Origin: Fictibacillus phosphorivorans
Lineage (GTDB): Bacteria; Bacillota; Bacilli; Bacillales; Fictibacillaceae
Direction: 5' to 3'
Assembly: GCF_023715845.1 (NCBI RefSeq)
Contig: NZ_JAMBOR010000024.1
Coordinates: 1-57,493, forward strand
Length of the DNA: 57,493 nt
Below, in pieces: positions 1-7,602 of this stretch (within the stretch, counting starts at the first letter, position 1; every line of letters begins with the position of its first letter). Below the pieces are notes generated by a model that did no database searches, was not told the DNA's origin, and saw only the letters and a program-made list of their open reading frames with translations. A program made the translations under genes and the position numbers.

Positions 1-45
1 AAGCTTCGCGACATATTCTCGGTACTCTAAAGACTTTCTTTTCAT
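1..45 (-). CDS. 5' end of a divergent gene, cut by the window edge
   Basis: An ATG at 43-45 on the minus strand opens 15 codons with no stop up to the window edge (starts MKRKSLEYREYVAKL). It is preceded by an AGGGGA ribosome binding site nine bases upstream. A possible promoter lies upstream on the same strand (GAGACA, 17 bases, TATACT at 77-82). The fragment is too short to identify. It could be a chance frame, but the binding site and promoter make a divergent gene plausible. Confidence 0.35.
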   Translation of the reverse strand, partial: MKRKSLEYREYVAKL

Positions 46-407
46 GTGGACACGTCCCCTAAATTAGTTTTGTTTAAGTATAAAGAATTCTCACAAGGAT
101 GTCTCCACTTTTAAGACTAATTTAAGTAGCTTGTCGATTCTGAGCGTTACTCGAAGATTTTGAGCGAAACTTGCGCGAACGTGTAACAGATTAAAAGAAC
201 ACGTACCGTAAAAGCTAAAAACGAGGGCTGACGACCGTCAGCCACCCTTTATATAGCTTCGATTTAAAAACACCATAGAATAACAAAGATGGATCTTCTC
301 CATCTTAATCTGCAATTTACCTATCCCCATCCAAACAATCAAATCTCACTTACTCCATCCCATTTTGTGCTACACTAGGAGATAAAAATAATGGGGAGGC
401 TACATAT
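46..407. other. Intergenic region with hairpin and a short 20-bp-period repeat
   Basis: No gene seen. It holds a perfect inverted repeat, GGCTGAC-gacc-GTCAGCC at 226-243, followed on the minus strand four bases later by TTTTT. That reads as a possible minus-strand terminator, although no minus-strand gene precedes it. GATTCTGAGCG (136-146) and GATTTTGAGCG (156-166) repeat with a 20-base period. An extended -10 (TG-c-TACACT, 368-376) just before the next gene is its likely promoter; a matching -35 is poor. No S-box leader motif is visible. Confidence 0.4.
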
Positions 408-1556
408 ATGAAAGACGTTCATTTTGATACATCAACTGTACATGCAAGCGGTCATAACAATGTTAAATCAGTAAGTAAGGTAAAGCCAATCTACCAGACT
501 TCTGCTTTTTCTTTTTCTGATTTGGATGATTTAGAAGATTATTTTCGCGGAAAAAATGACTTTTTATATACAAGAATGAACAACCCGAACCAAGACGACT
601 TTGCAAAAGGTGTCGCACAGCTTGAACAAGCTCCATCAGGTGTTGTTACCTCATCTGGTATTTCAGCTATATTGATTGGAATCCTATCCGTGGCGCAGGC
701 TGGCGATCATATTGTAGCGTGCCAGGACTTGTATGGGGGTACTTATCAACTTCTTTCCGATGACTTAAAGAGTTTTGGAATTGAGACTTCCTTTGTTTCT
801 TTTAACGATTCAAATGAAATCGAAAAAAACATCCGTCCAAATACGAAACTGCTCTACTCGGAATCCGTTACAAATCCGCTATTACGCGTAGAAGATCTCG
901 GCACACTTGTCGAAATCGCGAAAAAGCATAATCTAACGACGATGATTGATAACACGTTTGCTACACCATTTGTCTTGCAGCCGTTTACGCAAGGCATTGA
1001 TCTTGTTGTTCATAGTGCAACCAAATATTTAAATGGACACAGCGATGTAACAGCAGGTGTTGTTGTAGGTAGAGAAGATCTAGTCGCAAAAGCGAAGTCT
1101 AAAATGGTTCATCTTGGCTGTAACCTCGGACCATTTGATGCTTGGCTGGCATCTAGAGGATTAAAGACCCTAAGCGTCCGCATGGAACGTCATGTAGCCA
1201 ATGCAAAGGCACTAGCAGAAGAACTAAAGGACACAAAAGGCATTAAAAAAGTGTACTACCCTGAGTTTGTCAGCGAAAAGGGGAACGGAGCTATCGTGTC
1301 GATCGAACTGGACGAGAATTGCGATGTCCATGCGTTTTTCAAATCTCTTGACTGGGTGCATATCGTTCCAACATTAGCTGGAGTAGAAACTACAGTATCC
1401 TATCCGCTTGGAACGTCACATCGCTCATTACCAGCCGAAATGTGTGAGGCGCTTGGTATCAATAAAAATGTAATCAGAATCTCTGTAGGAATCGAAAATG
1501 CAGAGGATATTATTGAAGTTTTCAAAACGGCATCACATAAGGCTTTAGGACTTTAA
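408..1556 (+). CDS. Trans-sulfuration family PLP enzyme (cystathionine gamma-synthase/lyase type)
   Basis: A 382-residue fold-type I PLP enzyme of the Cys/Met metabolism family, usual length for cystathionine gamma-synthase, beta- or gamma-lyase or methionine gamma-lyase. Seen: YTRMNNPN near residue 54, the SSGISAI turn at 82-88, and DNTFATP at 181-187. The PLP lysine motif is HSATKYLNGHSD with Lys206. The strong GGGGAGG ribosome binding site supports this ATG. It stands alone, without other methionine or cysteine genes, so the exact reaction (elimination or replacement at C-beta or C-gamma) cannot be assigned. No S-box or T-box leader is visible upstream. Confidence 0.85.
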   Translation: MKDVHFDTSTVHASGHNNVKSVSKVKPIYQTSAFSFSDLDDLEDYFRGKNDFLYTRMNNPNQDDFAKGVAQLEQAPSGVVTSSGISAILIGILSVAQAGDHIVACQDLYGGTYQLLSDDLKSFGIETSFVSFNDSNEIEKNIRPNTKLLYSESVTNPLLRVEDLGTLVEIAKKHNLTTMIDNTFATPFVLQPFTQGIDLVVHSATKYLNGHSDVTAGVVVGREDLVAKAKSKMVHLGCNLGPFDAWLASRGLKTLSVRMERHVANAKALAEELKDTKGIKKVYYPEFVSEKGNGAIVSIELDENCDVHAFFKSLDWVHIVPTLAGVETTVSYPLGTSHRSLPAEMCEALGINKNVIRISVGIENAEDIIEVFKTASHKALGL

Positions 1557-1574
1557 ACTGTAATATAAAAGAAA

Positions 1575-1624
1575 TTGTCTCTTCTTGGGGAATCGTGTTA
1601 TGATACTGTAGTGAAAGCGCTTCA
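1575..1624 (+). promoter_or_regulatory. SigA promoter with cre-like operator for the permease
   Basis: TTGTCT (1575-1580), 18 bases, TATGAT (1599-1604) with a TG extension at 1596-1597 is a good SigA promoter. TGAAAGCGCTTCA at 1612-1624 contains the perfect palindrome AAGCGCTT. It resembles a CcpA cre site (TGAAAGCGCTTTCA) shortened by one base, and it sits right over the expected transcript start, where a bound repressor would block initiation. The operator reading is an inference. Confidence 0.55.
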
Positions 1625-1650
1625 TCAAACACAGCAAGGGAGGCATAAAA

Positions 1651-3030
1651 ATGAAGCCGAAACAAGAATTACATCGCGGGCTCGAGGAAAGACATATTAC
1701 GCTTATGTCGCTAGGGGCTGCTATTGGAGTGGGCTTATTTTTAGGTTCCGCGTCCGCCATTGAGATGGCTGGACCGGCAATTTTATTTGCATATGCTCTA
1801 GGTGGAGCAGTTATGTTTATGATCATGAGAGCTCTGGGCGAGATGGCAATCCATCAGCCAGTTGCGGGCTCTTTTAGCAGATATGCAAGAAATTATATCG
1901 GACCATTAGCTGGTTACTTAACTGGGTGGAATTATTGGTTCCTATGGATTGTAACTTGTATGGCTGAGATCACAGCGGTTGGTATCTACATGAAGATGTG
2001 GTACCCAGACACACCAACGTGGATTTGGGCATTAGCTGCACTTGTTATTATGGCTAGCGTCAATTTATTAGCGATTAAAGCATATGGAGAGTTTGAATTC
2101 TGGTTTGCTTTAATAAAAATTGTAGCGATCCTTTTAATGATCGTAACAGGTTTAGGTATGATTATATTTGGTTTTGGAAACGGTGGCGTTGCTACTGGAA
2201 TCAGCAACCTTTGGGAAAATGGCGGATTTGCTCCAAATGGAGTAAAAGGGATCCTCATGTCCATGCAGATGGTCATGTTCGCATTCTTAGGAATTGAAAT
2301 GATCGGTGTAACAGCTGGAGAAGTAAAAAATCCGGAAAAATCGATTGCTAGAGCTGTAAACTCTGTATTCTGGCGTATTTTATTATTCTACATCGGGGCA
2401 TTGTTCGTGATTATGTCGATCTATCCTTGGGATCAAATTGGTACACAAGGAAGTCCGTTCGTATTAACGTTTGAAAAGATCGGAATCGGACAAGCTGCTG
2501 GAATTATTAACTTTGTTGTTTTAACAGCAGCATTATCCAGTTGTAACAGTGGAATCTTCAGTACAGGCCGTATGTTATTCAATCTTGCAGAGCAAAAACA
2601 AGCACCTGCAAAGCTTCATAAAGTAGGTAAAACAGGAGTGCCATCAGTAGCTGTTTTAGTTTCTGCTGGAGTTCTATTAATTGGAGTAGTACTCAACTAC
2701 TTAGTTCCTGAAAAAGTATTTGTTTGGGTAACGAGTATCTCAACGTTTGGTGCAATTTGGACATGGTCCATTATCCTGATATCACAAATGAAATTCCGAA
2801 AAGGATTAAGTGATGAAGAAAAAGCAAAATTAAAATTCAAGATGCCATTATATCCGTTTGGATCATATATCGCACTTGCGATTTTAATATTCGTAGTAGG
2901 AATCATGGCTTACTTCCCAGATACGCGAATCGCGTTAATCGTGGGGCCAATATGGTTACTTCTATTAACAGCGATCTACTTTGCTAAAGGGTTTCACAAG
3001 AGACCTGAAAACGCAAAAAAAGCTGCATAA
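1651..3030 (+). CDS. APC-family amino-acid permease
   Basis: A 459-residue polytopic membrane protein of the amino-acid/polyamine/organocation superfamily, amino-acid transporter branch (relatives in B. subtilis include YbxG- and AapA-like proteins). The N-terminus HRGLEERHITLM, followed by GAAIGVGLFLGSA in helix 1, is the family signature. About 12 hydrophobic segments follow, with the conserved GxEMIGVTAGE stretch near residue 214. It is a likely proton-coupled importer of a neutral or other amino acid; the substrate is not readable. AGGGAGG precedes ATG 1651. It is monocistronic, ending at a hairpin, and may be under carbon control through the cre-like site. Confidence 0.88.
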   Translation: MKPKQELHRGLEERHITLMSLGAAIGVGLFLGSASAIEMAGPAILFAYALGGAVMFMIMRALGEMAIHQPVAGSFSRYARNYIGPLAGYLTGWNYWFLWIVTCMAEITAVGIYMKMWYPDTPTWIWALAALVIMASVNLLAIKAYGEFEFWFALIKIVAILLMIVTGLGMIIFGFGNGGVATGISNLWENGGFAPNGVKGILMSMQMVMFAFLGIEMIGVTAGEVKNPEKSIARAVNSVFWRILLFYIGALFVIMSIYPWDQIGTQGSPFVLTFEKIGIGQAAGIINFVVLTAALSSCNSGIFSTGRMLFNLAEQKQAPAKLHKVGKTGVPSVAVLVSAGVLLIGVVLNYLVPEKVFVWVTSISTFGAIWTWSIILISQMKFRKGLSDEEKAKLKFKMPLYPFGSYIALAILIFVVGIMAYFPDTRIALIVGPIWLLLLTAIYFAKGFHKRPENAKKAA

Positions 3031-3035
3031 TCAAA

Positions 3036-3075
3036 GGGCACTGGAAAAAGAAAAATTTCAGTGCCCTAATATTTA
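3036..3075 (+). terminator. Terminator of the permease gene
   Basis: GGGCACTG (3036-3043) pairs with CAGTGCCC (3059-3066), extended by A-T pairs in the loop. A weak T-rich stretch (taatattt) follows. Confidence 0.7.
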
Positions 3076-3083
3076 TTTAAGAC

Positions 3084-3112
3084 TTGCATCATACTAATAA
3101 ACGTGTTATATT
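3084..3112 (+). promoter_or_regulatory. SigA promoter of the tRNA pair
   Basis: TTGCAT (3084-3089), 17 bases, TATATT (3107-3112) with a TG extension at 3104-3105. It is the only strong promoter before the two tRNA genes and implies a leader of about 170 bases. A six-base-pair hairpin followed by CTTTT (3130-3150) lies early in that leader. Confidence 0.65.
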
Positions 3113-3289
3113 AATAAATGTCCGAAACAGTTGTTGAAAAAACAACCTTTTAAAACGTCTCTGGGTGGATCATGGAGCATACGCTTCAGCGAAACCACAA
3201 CGACATGTCTCGACGGATACACATCATGACTATGATTGTAGAGGGAGAGATAACAAACTCGGAAACATCATCCGAATACTTTATATCAT

Positions 3290-3366
<77 letters not shown>

Positions 3367-3400
3367 ATTAATTTTAAGACTACACTCAACTACATAAGCT

Positions 3401-3476
3401 GGACCCGTGGTGTAGTGGTTAACATGCCTGCCTGTCACGCAGGAGATCGCCGGTTCGACCCCGGTCGGGTCCGCCA
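3401..3476 (+). tRNA. tRNA-Asp (GTC)
   Basis: A 76-base cloverleaf with anticodon GTC in the loop CTGTCAC. The acceptor stem is GGACCCG/CGGGTCC with discriminator G and encoded CCA. The T-arm loop is GGTTCGACC. It lies 34 bases after tRNA-fMet in the same transcript. Confidence 0.96.
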
Positions 3477-3486
3477 CTTTTAAAAA

Positions 3487-3512
3487 ACGAAACAAGGTTT
3501 CGTGTTTTTTTA
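3487..3512 (+). terminator. Terminator of the tRNA transcript
   Basis: ACGAAAC (3487-3493), a three-base loop, GTTTCGT (3497-3503), then a run of T. Confidence 0.85.
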
Positions 3513-3551
3513 TGTCTAAAAGTAAGTTAAACTTAAAATATATCAATGATA

Positions 3552-3586
3552 CCTTAGGAGTTCGATCTGATCCTAAGGCTTTTTTA
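3552..3586 (+). terminator. Second terminator before thiL
   Basis: CCTTAGGA (3552-3559) pairs with TCCTAAGG (3571-3578) and is followed by CTTTTTT. It lies 66 bases after the first terminator and just before thiL, so it either backs up the tRNA terminator or attenuates a thiL promoter lying between the two hairpins. Confidence 0.75.
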
Positions 3587-3617
3587 TAAACTGATTTAAC
3601 CAAAGAGGTGGGTTATT

Positions 3618-4619
3618 ATGCTTCAAGATGAATTCGAATGGATAAAAAGCATTACACCGAATACGTCTCACCAAAAAGAGTTAGTGATGGGTATTGGGGA
3701 TGACGCCGCACTTTGGTCAGTAAACAATGAATTGGATCAAGTTATTTGTGTAGATACAATGGTGGAAGGTGTCCATTTTATAAGAGATACGTTATCACCC
3801 CATCAATTAGGTTATAAAGCATTAGCAGTGAATTTAAGCGATTTAGGCGCTATGGGTGCAATCCCTCAGTTTTACTTAGTATCAATCGCCATATCCAAGG
3901 ACTGGAACGCGGTAGAGCTTAACGAAATCTATAAAGGAATGACCGAGCTCGCAGCACGTTATAAAACAGATCTCATAGGTGGAGATACGGTTTCTATTAA
4001 AGGACCTCTCGTATTAACGGTTACCGTTATTGGAAAAGTAGAAAAAGGGAAACGTCTCCTTCGAAGTAATGCGAAGCCAGGAGATTCTGTCTTTTTAACA
4101 GGTGTAACCGGAGAATCTGCTGCAGGTCTTAAGCTGTTACTTGAAAACACGAGACACCATTCCTATAGCAAAAATGAAAAAGAGCTGATTTTACAGCATC
4201 AGATGCCAGCACCTCATATTGAACAAGGTAGACTATTAGCTTCTTGCAGTCATCGAATCTCGTTAAACGATGTCAGCGACGGTTTAGCGAGTGAACTCAA
4301 TGAAATTGCTGAATCAAGTCAGGTCTCTATACATATTGAAGAGAACAAAATTCCTGTCAGCTCACGGTTAGCGAGTTATCCTAGGAATAAACAGTTGGAT
4401 TTTCAGCTGTATGGCGGTGAAGATTATGTTCTGACTGGAACGGTAGCTCAAGATCAGTTTGGGTCATTGAGAGAGCAATTTGAACAGCATTCTCTAAAGA
4501 TTTTTGAAATCGGAAAAGTTGGAGAAGCTGGTAAGGCAGCAGTTTATTTGCATCGAGACGAAAACGAATCGCCAGAAAAAATCACAAAACAAGGTTTTAA
4601 TCATTTTCGGGAAAGGTAA
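3618..4619 (+). CDS. thiL: Thiamine-monophosphate kinase
   Basis: Phosphorylates thiamine monophosphate to thiamine diphosphate with ATP, the last step of cofactor synthesis. The 333 residues match the family length. GIGDDAA at 25-31 and NLSDLGAMGA at 72-81 are the conserved metal- and nucleotide-binding parts of the PurM-like N-terminal domain. NDVSDGLASEL and YGGEDYVL occur in the C-terminal half. GAGGTGG before ATG 3618 sets the start. It is the first gene of the thiL-tsaE-tsaB-rimI-tsaD operon, the same order as B. subtilis ydiA-ydiE. Confidence 0.95.
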   Translation: MLQDEFEWIKSITPNTSHQKELVMGIGDDAALWSVNNELDQVICVDTMVEGVHFIRDTLSPHQLGYKALAVNLSDLGAMGAIPQFYLVSIAISKDWNAVELNEIYKGMTELAARYKTDLIGGDTVSIKGPLVLTVTVIGKVEKGKRLLRSNAKPGDSVFLTGVTGESAAGLKLLLENTRHHSYSKNEKELILQHQMPAPHIEQGRLLASCSHRISLNDVSDGLASELNEIAESSQVSIHIEENKIPVSSRLASYPRNKQLDFQLYGGEDYVLTGTVAQDQFGSLREQFEQHSLKIFEIGKVGEAGKAAVYLHRDENESPEKITKQGFNHFRER

Positions 4620-4627
4620 GGGAAGTC

Positions 4628-5083
4628 ATGAGTGTTTATCATTTTAAAACAAAGTCAGCAGAAGAAACGATGGCTTTTGCTCAAAAACTTGGGTCCGTGC
4701 TAAAAAAAGGTGATGTTCTTACACTGGCTGGAGATCTTGGCGCAGGTAAGACCACGTTTACGAAAGGCCTTGCTAAAGGTTTAGGCATAACCCGTACCGT
4801 GAACTCCCCTACTTTTACGATCATTAAAGAATACAGCGGCCGGCTGCCTCTTTATCACATGGATGTGTACAGACTGGAAGACTCTGATGAGGATCTTGGA
4901 TTTGAAGAGTATTTTTCGGGTGAAGGTGTTAGTGTGGTAGAATGGGCGGTTTTTATTGAAGAATACCTGCCAGATGAAAGAATGGAAATCGTCATCTCGT
5001 ATATGGGTGAAGATGAACGAGAAATACAAATAACTCCGCTTGGGGAAAGATACGAAGAACGCGTTAAGGAGATTAAGCAATGA
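4628..5083 (+). CDS. tsaE: tRNA t6A synthesis ATPase TsaE
   Basis: A small P-loop ATPase (151 residues) that cycles the TsaB-TsaD complex during threonylcarbamoyl-adenosine (t6A37) formation on ANN-decoding tRNAs. The Walker A GDLGAGKTT is at 35-43, followed by the typical NSPTFTIIKEY strand and the HMDVYRLED region. It starts eight bases after thiL and overlaps tsaB by four bases (ATGA), suggesting translational coupling. Confidence 0.95.
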   Translation: MSVYHFKTKSAEETMAFAQKLGSVLKKGDVLTLAGDLGAGKTTFTKGLAKGLGITRTVNSPTFTIIKEYSGRLPLYHMDVYRLEDSDEDLGFEEYFSGEGVSVVEWAVFIEEYLPDERMEIVISYMGEDEREIQITPLGERYEERVKEIKQ

Positions 5084-5775
5084 AAGTACTGGCAATAGAT
5101 ACATCCAACCTCGTGATGGGGATTGCCGTAATGGATGAAGGAAAAGTGCTTGGTGAATATATAACGAACTTGAAGAAAAATCATTCGATACGCGTGATGC
5201 CTGCAATCGAGCAGCTAATGAAGGAAACGGGTGTCAAACCTGCTGAACTTGATCGTATCGTTGTAGCAAAAGGTCCAGGGTCCTATACAGGTGTTAGAAT
5301 TGGTGTCACAATCGCTAAAACACTCGCATGGACGTTGAAAAAAGAACTCGTAGGCGTTTCAAGTCTAGAAGTACTTGCACAAAGCGGAAAGTATTTTAAT
5401 GGATTTACTGTACCGCTATTTGATGCACGACGTACACAGGTATTTACCGGTCTTTATGGACAAGCCGATTCCGGTGAATTTAAGAACCGATGGGAAGACC
5501 GCATTATTTTACTAAAAGACTGGCTTGAAAAGCTACAGACCACAGATAAAAAAACTCTATTTGTAGGAAACGATCTTTCTCTACATCAGGAGACGATATC
5601 TGAAGTATTAGGAAGCCAGGCTGTATTTGGAGAAGTGTGTGATCATAACCCACGGCCTAGTGAGCTAGGAAGAATCGGTATGCAAAGGGAAGCGGATGAC
5701 ATTCATTCCTTTACCCCAAGCTATCTTCAGTTAGCCGAAGCAGAAGTAAACTGGCTGAAGTCACAAGGCAAGTAG
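5080..5775 (+). CDS. tsaB: tRNA t6A synthesis protein TsaB
   Basis: An ASKHA-fold partner of TsaD (231 residues) that forms the TsaB-TsaD heterodimer. Visible features are the N-terminal strand MKVLAIDTSN and the conserved GPGSYTGVRIGV segment near residue 66, which distinguishes TsaB from the catalytic subunit. It lacks the metal-binding histidine motif found in TsaD, as expected. It overlaps tsaE by four bases and abuts rimI. Confidence 0.94.
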   Translation: MKVLAIDTSNLVMGIAVMDEGKVLGEYITNLKKNHSIRVMPAIEQLMKETGVKPAELDRIVVAKGPGSYTGVRIGVTIAKTLAWTLKKELVGVSSLEVLAQSGKYFNGFTVPLFDARRTQVFTGLYGQADSGEFKNRWEDRIILLKDWLEKLQTTDKKTLFVGNDLSLHQETISEVLGSQAVFGEVCDHNPRPSELGRIGMQREADDIHSFTPSYLQLAEAEVNWLKSQGK

Positions 5776-5784
5776 GTGTTTCAA

Positions 5785-6234
5785 ATGGGAGAGGCATATA
5801 CTTATAGACTTGCAAAGGTAGGTGACATCGATGATATTCTTGGCATTGAACAGTCTTCTTTTGCTGTTCCTTGGTCGAGAGAAGCGTTCTACAGAGAGAT
5901 TGTTGAAAACCAATTTGCTTATTATTTAATCATGGAAGATCACTTTCAGCCGATCGGCTATTGCGGGATCTGGCTTGTGATGGATGAAGCTCATGTCACA
6001 AATATTGCGATTCTTCCTTCGTATAGAGGAAGAAAACTAGGAGAGCAGCTGATGAAAGAAGCGATGTTACTCGCAAAAAGACATGGTGCAGCAACAATGA
6101 CGTTAGAAGCACGAGTCAGTAATCACGTTGCTCAGAACTTGTATAAAAAGCTTGGGTTTGAAGCAGGCGGTATTAGAAAAAACTATTACAGCGATAACGG
6201 GGAAGATGCGTTAGTAATGTGGGTGGAACTATGA
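5785..6234 (+). CDS. rimI: Ribosomal protein S18 alanine N-acetyltransferase
   Basis: A GNAT acetyltransferase (149 residues from this start). [18 protein letters not shown] is the acetyl-CoA binding motif A (R/Q-x-x-G-x-G/A variant), followed by [19 protein letters not shown] and [12 protein letters not shown]. In related bacteria RimI acetylates the N-terminal alanine of S18 and is encoded beside the t6A genes. ATG 5785 with GGTG six bases upstream is preferred; an in-frame GTG at 5776 would add three residues. It overlaps tsaD by four bases. Confidence 0.93.
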   Translation: MGEAYTYRLAKVGDIDDILGIEQSSFAVPWSREAFYREIVENQFAYYLIMEDHFQPIGYCGIWLVMDEAHVTNIAILPSYRGRKLGEQLMKEAMLLAKRHGAATMTLEARVSNHVAQNLYKKLGFEAGGIRKNYYSDNGEDALVMWVEL

Positions 6235-7247
6235 AAAAAGATGAAATTATATTAGCAATCGAAACTAGCTGTGATGAGACAGCAGTAGCTATCGTAAAAA
6301 ACGGCACTGAGCTATTGGCGAATATTGTGGCTTCACAGATTGAAAGTCATAAACGGTTCGGCGGCGTTGTACCTGAGGTGGCGTCACGTCATCACGTGGA
6401 ACAGATTACGATCGTGATTGAGGAAGCGTTAAACAAAGCGGAACTTGAACCAGCGGATCTTACAGCGGTTGCGGTAACAGAAGGACCAGGATTAGTTGGC
6501 GCGCTCTTAATCGGAGTAAATGCAGCAAAAGCTTTTGCGTTCGCTCACGGGCTTCCACTTGTACCGGTTCATCATATCGCAGGACATATCTACGCGAACC
6601 GTCTTGTAAAAGAAATGACGTTCCCGTTATTGTCCTTAATTGTTTCGGGAGGACATACAGAGTTGGTTCTCATGGAGGAACACGGCACTTTTAAAGTAAT
6701 CGGAGAAACGAGAGATGATGCAGCAGGTGAAGCGTACGATAAAGTCGCGCGTACGTTGAACATGCCGTACCCAGGTGGCCCGCATATCGACAAGCTAGCC
6801 CAAGAGGGTGAACCGACGATTGATCTGCCTCGAGCTTGGCTTGAACCCGAATCACTCGATTTTAGTTTCAGTGGATTAAAATCTGCAGTCATTAACACGG
6901 TTCATAATGCCACTCAGCGCGGTGAAGTCATTAAGCCAGAGGACTTGGCGGCAAGCTTCCAGGCAAGTGTTGTAGATGTACTTGTGGAAAAAACATATCG
7001 CGCAGCTGAACAATATAAAGTGAAACAAGTTCTACTAGCAGGCGGTGTAGCGGCAAATAAGGGGCTACGTAAAGCACTGGAAGAACGTTTTAAAGATAAA
7101 GGGTATGATTTAGTCATTCCCCCATTACACTTATGCACAGATAATGCAGCGATGATCGCTGCAGCAGGAAGTGTTGCTTATCAAAAGGGTACTCGAGCAG
7201 ATATGGCACTTAACGGAGTGCCAGGACTGGATCTCGAAGCACAATAA
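6231..7247 (+). CDS. tsaD: tRNA t6A threonylcarbamoyltransferase TsaD
   Basis: The catalytic subunit (338 residues) that transfers threonylcarbamoyl to A37 of tRNA. The N-terminal strand [14 protein letters not shown], the metal motif [10 protein letters not shown] and VSGGHTEL are all present, with [12 protein letters not shown] and [12 protein letters not shown] near the C-terminus. ATG 6231 ([13 protein letters not shown]) overlaps the rimI stop as ATGA. A GTG at 6219 is possible but would extend into non-conserved residues. It ends the operon at a very strong terminator. Confidence 0.96.
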   Translation: MKKDEIILAIETSCDETAVAIVKNGTELLANIVASQIESHKRFGGVVPEVASRHHVEQITIVIEEALNKAELEPADLTAVAVTEGPGLVGALLIGVNAAKAFAFAHGLPLVPVHHIAGHIYANRLVKEMTFPLLSLIVSGGHTELVLMEEHGTFKVIGETRDDAAGEAYDKVARTLNMPYPGGPHIDKLAQEGEPTIDLPRAWLEPESLDFSFSGLKSAVINTVHNATQRGEVIKPEDLAASFQASVVDVLVEKTYRAAEQYKVKQVLLAGGVAANKGLRKALEERFKDKGYDLVIPPLHLCTDNAAMIAAAGSVAYQKGTRADMALNGVPGLDLEAQ

Positions 7248-7255
7248 TAGTGAAT

Positions 7256-7304
7256 AGAGGCTAGCCTTAAAGAAGAGAAACTTTAAGGCTAGCCTCTTTT
7301 TTTT
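7256..7304 (+). terminator. Strong terminator of the thiL-tsaD operon
   Basis: A 17-base-pair perfect stem (7256-7272 with 7281-7297) containing the palindrome GGCTAGCC, followed by eight T. Confidence 0.95.
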
Positions 7305-7391
7305 GAAAACAGTGAGGCTGGTAATAAAAACCTCGATTTATTAACAGGAGAGTTGCTTGTCGACTTTAAATGACCTTTTTCGACAGCTGTT

Positions 7392-7561
7392 TGTGGACAA
7401 GTTATACACATATCTGTGGATAATGTGGACATTCTTGGAAAGACTTCTTTTAATAAGGGTTCATTTTGTGCACAAAACACATGATGTATACACAACCACC
7501 TGTGGATAAAGTGGATAAGTCGAAAATCCACTTGTAAGTTCTATTGTTTTCCTGTGGATAA
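7392..7561. promoter_or_regulatory. DnaA-box cluster
   Basis: Three perfect DnaA boxes in one orientation (TGTGGATAA, complement TTATCCACA) lie at 7415-7423, 7501-7509 and 7553-7561. One-mismatch boxes lie at 7392-7400 (TGTGGACAA), 7402-7410 (TTATACACA) and 7510-7518 (AGTGGATAA). They fill the gap between convergent tsaD and the ABC-F gene, so no promoter is expected there. From memory, B. subtilis has DnaA-box clusters in a few intergenic regions, one of them next to gcp (tsaD), that titrate DnaA and restrain initiation. This would be the equivalent site. Confidence 0.85.
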
Positions 7562-7597
7562 CAAAAAGCTGACAACCTTTAATTAAGATTGTCAGCT
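7562..7597 (-). terminator. Terminator of the ABC-F gene
   Basis: On the minus strand AGCTGACAA (complement of 7589-7597) pairs with TTGTCAGCT (complement of 7567-7575) and is followed by TTTTTG. Confidence 0.85.
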
Positions 7598-7602
7598 ACT
7601 CG

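Noticed and set aside
46-407. S-box or T-box leader for the trans-sulfuration gene
   Set aside because: None of the conserved leader elements could be found.
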